Positions 1 to 4,587 of a stretch of DNA of 5,645 nt are shown here, in pieces; position 1 is the first letter of the stretch; the number at the start of each line of letters is the position of its first letter. The notes beneath the pieces are model-generated. The model had not been told where the DNA came from, did no database searches, and worked only from the letters and a program-made list of their open reading frames with translations. The position numbers and the translations under genes are program-made. The stretch is from an uncultured Clostridia bacterium (GTDB taxonomy: Bacteria; Bacillota; Clostridia; TANB77; CAG-508), in the NCBI GenBank assembly GCA_947632745.1, contig CANRQH010000091.1, positions 1-5,645 on the forward strand. The letters run 5' to 3'.

Positions 1-65
1 CTGTTGGTTAGACTTTACCAGATGGGATTCTCACCCATTATATATTAAATGCCGAACAGGCGCAC
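1..65 (-). mobile_element. 5' end of a group II intron (runs off the left edge)
   Basis: Read on the minus strand, the sequence starting at 65 opens with GTGCGCC, the classic 5' end of bacterial group II introns. Small stems follow as expected at the start of domain I: GCC/GGC around TGTTC, ATGGG/CCCAT around TGAGAAT, and TGGT/ACCA around AAAGTCTA. The GGGTGAGAATCCC block closely resembles the GGGTGAGAGTCCC block I remember from several bacterial group II introns. Only about 65 nt are visible. The rest of the ribozyme and any reverse transcriptase/maturase gene would lie to the left of the window, so class and completeness cannot be judged. The identification rests on the 5' consensus and hairpin order recalled from known introns, not on a covariance search. 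Confidence 0.68.
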
Positions 66-142
66 TGTGTGTGTACAACCTCAAGGGTTTCAGCTATTAC
101 ATATTTTAATTTACTAATTTCACTTGCTCTTTGTCTTTTCAT
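66..142 (-). CDS. First 26 codons of an unknown gene, interrupted by the group II intron
   Basis: ATG at 142 is preceded by GAGGAAGG with an 8-nt spacer, and a good promoter lies about 40 nt further up, so initiation here is well supported. The exon encodes a short basic N-terminus beginning MKRQRASEISKLKYVIAETL and ending near EVVHTQ. It then meets the GTGCGCC boundary. Without splicing the frame runs only eight more codons into the intron and stops at TAA (38-40), giving a 34-aa product. I do not recognise the protein; 26 residues are too few to assign a family. It lies downstream of ftsY in the same direction, where many Firmicutes carry ylxM-ffh, but the residues do not look like YlxM and the gene has its own promoter. 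If the intron splices, the full protein would continue left of the window. Confidence 0.5.
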
Positions 143-179
143 CTTTGGTTCCTTCCTCTACTTGTTTTTTTATATCACA

Positions 180-208
180 ATTATATCATTTGTATTTTTC
201 TTTAGCAA
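180..208 (-). promoter_or_regulatory. Sigma-A promoter for the intron-interrupted gene
   Basis: On the minus strand a -35 box TTGCTA (203-208) is separated by exactly 17 nt from a perfect -10 box TATAAT (180-185). Transcription would start near 173, leaving a leader of about 30 nt before the ATG at 142 that contains the GAGGAAGG ribosome binding site. This makes the interrupted gene an independent transcription unit. Confidence 0.75.
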
Positions 209-295
209 GTGTTTTTCATATTTTTCGTTTTTTATTTAGGACATTTTTATTTGCCAACTCTATAAAAATTTTGAACATTTTCACTTACTAGTCAC

Positions 296-315
296 AAAAA
301 ATCCTCCAAATGGGG
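296..315 (-). terminator. Possible weak intrinsic terminator of ftsY
   Basis: Just after the ftsY stop codon the minus strand reads CCCC-ATTT-GGAGG followed by A and a run of six T. The C4 block can pair with GG-A-GG leaving one bulged A, giving only four G:C pairs, so the hairpin is short. Its position and T-run fit a terminator, but the stem is marginal. Between here and the promoter at 208 I see only AT-rich sequence with no further gene. Confidence 0.35.
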
Positions 316-324
316 CTAATTTAA

Positions 325-1230
325 TTATATAATTGCTTTTGCAAAATCCTCGCTATTGAAAATTTCCATATCATCTATTTGCTCTCCAACCCCTATAAAC
401 TTTACAGGAATTTTGTTTTCTTCTACTATTCCACAAACTACTCCGCCTTTGCTTGACCCATCTAACTTTGTTAAAATTAAACCTGTTACATCTGTTTCTT
501 GTTTAAATGCTTTTACTTGGTTTATTGCATTTTGTCCTGTTGTACTATCGATTACAAGTAAAACCTCTTGAGATAGTTCTCCCATTTCTTTGTTTATTAC
601 TTTTTTTATTTTGTGAAGTTCATCCATTAAATATTTTTTATTATGCAATCTTCCTGCTGTGTCTACTATTAAAACATCTGCATCTAGCTCTCTTGTTCTT
701 TTTATTGCATCATAAACAACGGCTGCTGGGTCATGTTTTTCTTCTCTTTTTACAATTTCGGCACCCGCCCTATTTGCCCAAACTTCTAGTTGTTCAACTG
801 CTGCTGCTCTAAATGTATCTGCAGCTGCAATTACAACTTTTTTGCCTTGTTGTTTAAGTTTGTTTGCAATCTTTCCTATTGATGTTGTTTTTCCAACTCC
901 ATTTACTCCAACAACTAAAATTACAGATGGTTTTGTATCTAATTTTAGAGAGTTGTCCAACTCATCAAATATTGACTGTATCTCTTCTCTTAAAGCTTGT
1001 TTTACCTCTTCTTCTTCTTTTATATTTTCTTTTTTTATTCTTTTTCTTAAATTGTCTACTATTTTAACTGATGTATCTACTCCCATGTCTGACATTATTA
1101 ATACTTCTTCTAATTCTTCTAAAAATTCTTCGTCTACTTTGCGAAATGCACTAAATACATTGTTAATTTTTGAATCAAATGATTCTTTTGTTTTACTTAA
1201 ACCTTTTTTTAATTTGTCAAAAAATCCCAT
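325..1230 (-). CDS. ftsY: Signal recognition particle receptor FtsY
   Basis: FtsY is the SRP receptor: an SRP-type GTPase that docks ribosome-bound Ffh/4.5S complexes at the membrane so that nascent membrane proteins are passed to SecYEG. All NG-domain signatures are present: a helical N domain (about 20-95), P-loop GVNGVGKTT (108-116), DTFRAAA (138-144), DTAGR (190-194), the guanine-specificity motif TKLD with GSSKGG (254-263), and the closing GVGEQIDD (280-287). At 301 aa it is a compact Gram-positive type without the long acidic A domain of E. coli. The N-terminus MGFFDKLKKGL looks like the usual amphipathic membrane-binding helix. I chose the ATG at 1230 because GAGGAAA lies 6-8 nt upstream; the 27-codon extension further upstream overlaps the promoter and begins at its -35 box. 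The gene appears monocistronic and is not followed by ylxM or ffh. Confidence 0.97.
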   Translation of the reverse strand: MGFFDKLKKGLSKTKESFDSKINNVFSAFRKVDEEFLEELEEVLIMSDMGVDTSVKIVDNLRKRIKKENIKEEEEVKQALREEIQSIFDELDNSLKLDTKPSVILVVGVNGVGKTTSIGKIANKLKQQGKKVVIAAADTFRAAAVEQLEVWANRAGAEIVKREEKHDPAAVVYDAIKRTRELDADVLIVDTAGRLHNKKYLMDELHKIKKVINKEMGELSQEVLLVIDSTTGQNAINQVKAFKQETDVTGLILTKLDGSSKGGVVCGIVEENKIPVKFIGVGEQIDDMEIFNSEDFAKAII

Positions 1231-1282
1231 TATGATTTCCTCTTTTCTATTATTTTTCACACTTACTTGTGATATAGATAGA

Positions 1283-1311
1283 ATTATATAATATTTTTTT
1301 CTATTTTGCAA
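1283..1311 (-). promoter_or_regulatory. Sigma-A promoter of ftsY
   Basis: The minus strand shows -35 TTGCAA (1306-1311), a 17-nt spacer and -10 TATAAT (1283-1288). The predicted start near 1276 gives a leader of about 46 nt with a GAGGAAA ribosome binding site. A small perfect hairpin (TCACA/TGTGA around six bases, 1257-1272) lies near the start of the leader. The promoter position rules out the longer ftsY reading frame. Confidence 0.78.
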
Positions 1312-1325
1312 TTGATTTTACTAAT

Positions 1326-1448
1326 AAAAGTTTATATTTATATATTTTGAAGTGAACCCAAGGTGACCTTTTTAGAAAATGTTATGAGCGTAGCGAATTA
1401 CATTTTCTTAAATGGGGATAACGGAAAAATATATAAATATAAACTTTT
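1326..1448 (+). repeat. Nested palindromic repeat, copy A (123 bp)
   Basis: The ends are perfect 23-bp inverted repeats (1326-1348 and 1426-1448). Inside lies a second hairpin, GAAAATGT (1375-1382) paired with ACATTTTC (1400-1407), whose loop carries GAGCGTAGCGAA. The remaining internal sequence is asymmetric and includes GAAGTGAA and TGGGGATAACGG. A second copy of about 90% identity lies at 3202-3323. The element has no open frame of any length on either strand. It is intergenic and flanked on both sides by TAATA, which might be a target duplication but is weak evidence in such AT-rich DNA. A MITE-like element is the simplest reading; a structured RNA or DNA cruciform is possible. Strand is given arbitrarily. 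Confidence 0.85.
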
Positions 1449-1449
1449 T

Positions 1450-1662
1450 AATATTATATTTTGCGCAACACGAAATTAATAAAATTTTAATAAAATGCTT
1501 TGTCCCTTACTTTTTCGCAGAAATTCTACTCATTTTTTATGGCACCCTTCCAAGGCAAGCTTGAACTCTTTCCATAAAAAATGTAAGAATTTCTAGCTTA
1601 AAGCACTCCAGCGCTTTTTATGAAAATTTTATTAATTTCGAGTTATGCAAAAATATCATATT
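1450..1662 (+). repeat. 213-bp nested palindrome, a different sequence from copies A and B
   Basis: The outer arms are imperfect inverted repeats of about 50 nt (1450-1498 and 1613-1662). They share the core CGAAATTAATAAAATTTT and the outer AATATnATAT. The inner arms (1519-1542 and 1572-1594) match almost perfectly over about 23 nt, AGAAATTCT through ATTTTTTATGG. They enclose a 29-nt loop holding CAAGCTTG. Single-stranded, the whole element would fold into one long two-tier hairpin. It starts one base after copy A of the other repeat and ends inside the A-run that encodes the T-tract of the terminator of the SSB-family gene. There is no coding capacity. It appears once in the window. It is probably a MITE or other mobile palindromic element, though function is unknown. 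Strand is arbitrary. Confidence 0.8.
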
Positions 1663-1701
1663 AAAAAAATCCTTCTAATTAAACACTTAATTAAAAGGAT
1701 T
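1663..1701 (-). terminator. Intrinsic terminator of the SSB-family gene
   Basis: On the minus strand a 15-bp stem, AATCCTTTTAATTAA (1687-1701) against TTAATTAGAAGGATT (1668-1682), closes a 4-nt loop with one G:T wobble. It is followed directly by a run of T (1663-1669). The stem starts 18 nt after the stop codon. This is a textbook Rho-independent terminator and separates the gene from ftsY. Confidence 0.9.
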
Positions 1702-1719
1702 CATTTAAAATTTTATAAA

Positions 1720-2457
1720 TTACATAGCTTCTTGCTCTGTTTCTTGTGCTTCGCTATTTTCTACATTTTCATCATTTTTGATTATTTCTAGACTTCCGAT
1801 TGAAACTTCGTATGCAACTTTTTTTACAACTGTTCCATCTTCATATTTCTTTTCATAGTTTCTTGATTGAATTCTACCTACTATTTTAACTTCAGTTCCT
1901 ACCTCTAAGTTTTGGCAGAATTTTGCATTTCTTCCCCAAGCTATTGATGGTATATAATCTGATTTATTATATGCTCTGTTAACAGCAAGTAGTATGTCTG
2001 CTATTTCTCTTCCAAATGGTGTTTGTCTGTAAATAGGTTTTTTGCAAATATATCCTATTAATACTACTTCGTTTGTGATTGTGTCTTTTTTAGCAATATC
2101 ATTTACTGGAACTTCATTTCCTTCTTCATCTACTTCTGTTTCTTGAGCAGGTTCTTCTACCTTTTCAATGTCTTTTGCAAATACTGTAAGTATTAGTCTG
2201 TTCTTTTCGTTTTCGTAACTATTATAAGATCTAAATTGACCTTTTATAAATAGTTTTGTTCCTATTTGCATCATTTCATCATTGATTAGTCTTTCTGATA
2301 CTGTAACTGGAATTACGTCAGCATTTCCACTTAAACGTGGTATTGAAAGATCAAATATATAAAACCTTTCTCCATAAATTTCGTGACTGAATTGTTTTTC
2401 AGATGTTACTTTTCCAACTAATGTTAAATAGTTGTTTTCTAAATAATTTGTATCCAA
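1720..2457 (-). CDS. Double-OB-fold single-strand DNA-binding family protein
   Basis: The C-terminal half (about 128-225) is a clear SSB/PriB-type OB fold: NEVVLIGYICKKPIYRQTPFG, then LAVNRAYN, SDYIPSIAWGRNAKF, and VGRIQSRNYEKK. This is the typical pattern of strand 1, TPxG turn, LAVNR, WGR and GRIQSR. The N-terminal half (about 8-98) has a more diverged version, LTLVGKVTSE through IKGQFRSYNSY, so the protein appears to carry two tandem OB folds joined by an acidic linker (100-122). At 245 aa it is longer than a normal SSB (about 110-180). Its acidic tail ends in EAM rather than the DDDIPF-like tip that recruits SSB partners, so it is probably not the main replicative SSB. It starts with TTG, supported by GGGAGG at an 8-nt spacing. 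It has its own promoter and terminator. Binding to single-stranded DNA is inferred from the fold. Confidence 0.88.
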   Translation of the reverse strand: MDTNYLENNYLTLVGKVTSEKQFSHEIYGERFYIFDLSIPRLSGNADVIPVTVSERLINDEMMQIGTKLFIKGQFRSYNSYENEKNRLILTVFAKDIEKVEEPAQETEVDEEGNEVPVNDIAKKDTITNEVVLIGYICKKPIYRQTPFGREIADILLAVNRAYNKSDYIPSIAWGRNAKFCQNLEVGTEVKIVGRIQSRNYEKKYEDGTVVKKVAYEVSIGSLEIIKNDENVENSEAQETEQEAM

Positions 2458-2539
2458 TTTTTATTCCTCCCTATTTCTTTTTTTGGATTTATCTAAAGTA
2501 GCCTTTTATTTTTTTAGTCTCAAAATCTCTACTTCCAAT

Positions 2540-2568
2540 ATTATACAACAAATTTTTGATTTTGTCTA
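2540..2568 (-). promoter_or_regulatory. Sigma-A promoter of the SSB-family gene
   Basis: The minus strand has -35 TAGACA (2563-2568; one mismatch to TTGACA), a 17-nt spacer and a perfect -10 TATAAT (2540-2545). The start would fall near 2533, giving a leader of about 75 nt. The promoter begins 20 nt after the upstream gene stops, and I see no good terminator between them, so read-through from upstream may add to expression. Confidence 0.78.
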
Positions 2569-2587
2569 CATAAAAAGTTAATTTTTT

Positions 2588-3100
2588 CTAAATTTTTTTC
2601 AATTTTTCTCCATAAATACCTAAAATTGCAAATATTACAAGCACATTATATAATTTATTTATATTATTTTTCTCTAATTTTATGTTGATTTCTTGTTCTT
2701 CTATTATTTTTTCATCTATATTTTTGAAACTTCTCTGTATGCAAAGCATTGTATTTTCTTCTTTAACACTCGAAATCGTGATAGTTGCTTTTGCATTAAA
2801 ACCATATGTAATTACGTTTGTTTTGGAATTTTTTAACCAGTCTAAATTGTTTTTTATATCTGAATTAATAACTAAATATTTGGATTTGCTAATTATATCT
2901 TCTAAATACTTTGAATGCTCTAATAGTTCTTCTATATTTTCGTTTATAACTATTGTATCAAATTTGATGTTTTTTACATTTTGTACACTTTTTAAGTTTA
3001 TATTTATTATTTCAAATTTGTTTAATGTAGCATTTTTTATAATTCCATTTTTTATAAAATTACTATCATTTATTTTACTGGCTATCCCAATAAAAGGCAT
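2588..3100 (-). CDS. Uncharacterised protein resembling the Mur-ligase middle domain, without an ATP-binding loop
   Basis: This 170-aa protein has an ATG start preceded by AAGGGGAT at a suitable distance. I know no function for it. Three segments follow the order seen in the central domain of Mur ligases (MurC-F and relatives): YLVINSDIKNN (75-85, compare the VxNxDDP segment), NVITYGFNAKATI (95-107, compare VITYGxxxxADI), and KLYNVLVIFAILGI (149-162, compare NVYNALAAIAxAxxLGI). The GTNGKTT P-loop that should precede these is absent and the C-terminal ligase domain is missing. It is therefore unlikely to be a working ligase; it might bind a peptide or nucleotide ligand, or be a scaffold. The resemblance is from memory of motifs, not a search. 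The last 25 residues are partly hydrophobic but better explained by the NVYN-type helix than a membrane anchor. It sits upstream of, and co-directional with, the SSB-family gene. Confidence 0.8.
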   Translation of the reverse strand: MPFIGIASKINDSNFIKNGIIKNATLNKFEIININLKSVQNVKNIKFDTIVINENIEELLEHSKYLEDIISKSKYLVINSDIKNNLDWLKNSKTNVITYGFNAKATITISSVKEENTMLCIQRSFKNIDEKIIEEQEINIKLEKNNINKLYNVLVIFAILGIYGEKLKKI

Positions 3101-3154
3101 CTTAAAATCCCCTTCTAAAATATACTTTTATTTTGAAATTTAATTTCTATTTTA

Positions 3155-3160
3155 ATTATA
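3155..3160 (-). promoter_or_regulatory. Possible -10 box for the Mur-ligase-like gene
   Basis: A perfect TATAAT on the minus strand lies about 50 nt before the start codon, just downstream of repeat copy B. No convincing -35 box is present at 16-18 nt; the region is extremely AT-rich, so chance occurrence is likely enough to keep confidence low. Confidence 0.35.
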
Positions 3161-3201
3161 TCCTTATATTTTCTATTTTATACCTAATTACAATTAATAT
3201 T

Positions 3202-3323
3202 ATAAATTTATATTTATATATTTTGAAGTGAATTGGGGGGACCTTTTTAGAAAATGTTATGAGCAAAGCGAATTACATTTTCTTAAATGGGGATAACGGA
3301 AAAATATATAAATATAAATTTTT
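3202..3323 (+). repeat. Nested palindromic repeat, copy B (122 bp)
   Basis: This is the second copy of the element at 1326-1448. The outer inverted repeats pair perfectly over 21 bp (3204-3224 with 3301-3321). The inner hairpin GAAAATGT/ACATTTTC is unchanged. The differences are concentrated in an internal block (copy A CCCAAGGTGACC, here TTGGGGGGACC, one base shorter) and in the inner loop (GAGCGTAGCGAA against GAGCAAAGCGAA). One outer pair differs on both arms: G1330:C1444 in copy A is A3206:T3319 here, so the stem stays intact. It begins on the 3' side 8 bp after the small membrane-protein gene ends. TTAATA occurs on both sides. Strand is arbitrary. Confidence 0.85.
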
Positions 3324-3330
3324 TAATAAA

Positions 3331-3597
3331 TCACTCATTAGATACTATATCATTTAAAGTATTATTATTTTGCGAATTAGATAATTCATTATTTTGAATA
3401 TTTGATGAAGCAGATAATTCATTATTTTGAGTATTTTCAGAATTTGTGCTTTGCTCTACATTTGTATAAGTTTCCTCCACCGTATTTAAATCTGAATTTA
3501 GAACATGTGACATAAAAAACAAAATTACTATAGTTACAATAGACACTACATATGCATAAACTTTTTCCTTATTTATAACAAAAAACATATTTTTCAA
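3331..3597 (-). CDS. Small single-span membrane protein with an Asn/Ser-rich tail
   Basis: This 88-aa protein is unrecognised. Residues 13-33 (VYAYVVSIVTIVILFFMSHVL) form one strong hydrophobic segment after a short basic N-terminus, fitting a signal anchor or uncleaved signal peptide. The remaining 50 residues are polar, rich in Asn, Ser, Glu and Gln, with an 11-residue repeat (QNNELS at 57-62 and 68-73), so they are probably disordered and extracytoplasmic. The TTG at 3597 is preferred because GGAGG lies 7 nt upstream; the ATG three codons later would be 16 nt away. The gene follows tsf with no convincing promoter of its own. A terminator-like hairpin lies between them and its stem includes part of the ribosome binding site, so expression may depend on read-through. 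It could also be a decayed fragment of a longer exported protein. Confidence 0.6.
   Translation of the reverse strand: MKNMFFVINKEKVYAYVVSIVTIVILFFMSHVLNSDLNTVEETYTNVEQSTNSENTQNNELSASSNIQNNELSNSQNNNTLNDIVSNE
3379..3444 (-). repeat. Two in-frame 33-bp tandem repeats within the membrane-protein gene
   Basis: A 19-nt sequence (AGATAATTCATTATTTTGA on the plus strand) occurs perfectly at 3379-3397 and 3412-3430, a period of 33 bp or 11 codons. The rest of the unit is only loosely conserved. It encodes the repeated QNNELS segment; a worn third unit (QNNN) may precede it at lower coordinates. The number of units may vary between strains. Confidence 0.75.
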
Positions 3598-3645
3598 AAA
3601 AAAACCTCCAATAATAATCTTATTTAATTATATGATTATTATTGG
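3596..3645 (-). terminator. Hairpin after tsf overlapping the next ribosome binding site
   Basis: A perfect 12-bp stem, CCAATAATAATC (3634-3645 read on the minus strand) against GATTATTATTGG (3608-3619), encloses a 14-nt loop. It is followed after AGG by nine T (3596-3604). Starting 18 nt after the tsf stop, it fits a Rho-independent terminator for rpsB-tsf, although the stem is A:T-rich and the T-run is offset by three bases. The closing GG of the stem is also the first half of the GGAGG of the next gene, so the same structure could limit that gene's translation. Confidence 0.65.
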
Positions 3646-3662
3646 AATAAAATGTTAGTTTT

Positions 3663-4544
3663 TTATTTTATTTGTTTCATAACTTCTTCGGCAAAGTTTT
3701 CTTCTTTCTTTTCAATTCCTTCACCTTTTTCAATTCTAGCAAATTCTACAACTTCAGCATTTTTAGATTTTAGTAAATCTTGTACTTTCATTTCTGGATC
3801 TTTAACAAATTCTTGCTCTAGTAAGCATATTTCACCATAGAATTTTCCAAGTCTTCCTTGTACTATTTTTTCTGCTATAGCTTCTGGTTTACCTTCGTTC
3901 ATAGCTTGAGCTTTAAGAATTTCCATTTCTTTGTTTAGTCTTTCTTGTGGTACAGCTTCTCTATTTAAAAATTCTGGTCTAGCTGCTGCTATTTGCATAC
4001 ATACGTCTTTTGCTAAAGTGTTGTCTGCATTTTTCATGTTTACTAAAACTGCTATTTTTCCATCTCCATGGATGTATTTTTCTATTAAACCATCTGTTGT
4101 TTCAAATCTTGTAAATCTACGAATGCTAAGTTTTTCTCCGATTTTAGCTGTTTTGTCTATTAATACTTCTGATATTTTTTTACCAGCTTGCTCAACAGAT
4201 TCTTGCTCTAATAATTCTTCTACATTTGCTGGATTTTTTAAAGCTACCTGTTTTGCAACTTCTTCAACAAATTTTTTGAATTCTTCATTTTGCGCAACAA
4301 AGTCTGTTTCTGAGTTAACTTCTACAATAGCTCCAACTTTTCCATCTTCTGTTACATATCCTAAAACTAAACCTTCTGCTGCTATTCTATCTGATTTTTT
4401 TGCAGCTTTTGCTATTCCTCTTTCACGTAAAAGCTCTATTGCTTTTTCCATGTCTCCGTCAGCTTCTGTTAATACTTTTTTGCAGTCCATCATACCTGCA
4501 CCTGTTTTTTCTCTTAAATCTTTTACCATTGCTGCTGTAATCAT
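3663..4544 (-). CDS. tsf: Translation elongation factor Ts
   Basis: EF-Ts is the guanine-nucleotide exchange factor that releases GDP from EF-Tu so that it can be recharged with GTP. The 293-aa product opens with the family's UBA-like helical domain (1-45, MITAAMVKDLREKTGAGMMD). It continues with RIAAEGLV (53-60) and the EF-Tu-contacting motif ETDFVAQNEEF (79-89). Length is normal (E. coli 283 aa). The start is the ATG with GGAGG about 10 nt upstream. It follows rpsB by 43 nt with no promoter visible between, the usual rpsB-tsf operon. A hairpin with a T-run follows the stop codon. Confidence 0.98.
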   Translation of the reverse strand: MITAAMVKDLREKTGAGMMDCKKVLTEADGDMEKAIELLRERGIAKAAKKSDRIAAEGLVLGYVTEDGKVGAIVEVNSETDFVAQNEEFKKFVEEVAKQVALKNPANVEELLEQESVEQAGKKISEVLIDKTAKIGEKLSIRRFTRFETTDGLIEKYIHGDGKIAVLVNMKNADNTLAKDVCMQIAAARPEFLNREAVPQERLNKEMEILKAQAMNEGKPEAIAEKIVQGRLGKFYGEICLLEQEFVKDPEMKVQDLLKSKNAEVVEFARIEKGEGIEKKEENFAEEVMKQIK

Positions 4545-4587
4545 AATTTAATTTCCTCCTTAATTTTATTTTTTTAGTAATAGCTTT

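Noticed and set aside
38..142. A complete 34-aa peptide gene at the left edge
   Set aside because: The last eight codons run through the GTGCGCC intron start and its hairpins, so the stop is more likely intron sequence than a real gene end.
356..1291. Plus-strand open frames opposite ftsY
   Set aside because: They are antisense shadows of a conserved gene, with Leu/Phe/Ser-rich low-complexity translations and no ribosome binding sites.
1231..1311. 27-codon N-terminal extension of ftsY
   Set aside because: It starts with TTG inside the -35 box, upstream of the predicted transcription start, and has no ribosome binding site; the ATG at 1230 has GAGGAAA and the typical MGFFDKL start.
1231..1719. 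tRNA, riboswitch or known small RNA in the ftsY upstream gap
   Set aside because: No cloverleaf, T-box, or riboswitch core is visible; the structure present is fully described by the two palindromic elements, the terminator and the promoter.
2682..3143. Plus-strand 153-codon open frame
   Set aside because: It is antisense to the Mur-ligase-like gene; its hydrophobic composition follows from complementing Lys/Asn/Ile-rich codons and no start signal is visible.
1326..3323. CRISPR array
   Set aside because: Only two repeat units occur about 1.9 kb apart, with genes rather than spacers between them.
3620..3660. Promoter for the 88-aa gene inside the post-tsf hairpin loop
   Set aside because: TATAAT occurs in the loop (3627-3632), but the nearest -35-like sequence is poor and 19 nt away; AT-rich chance match is likely.
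3652..4551. Plus-strand open frames opposite tsf
   Set aside because: They are antisense to a highly conserved EF-Ts gene and have no promoter or ribosome binding site.
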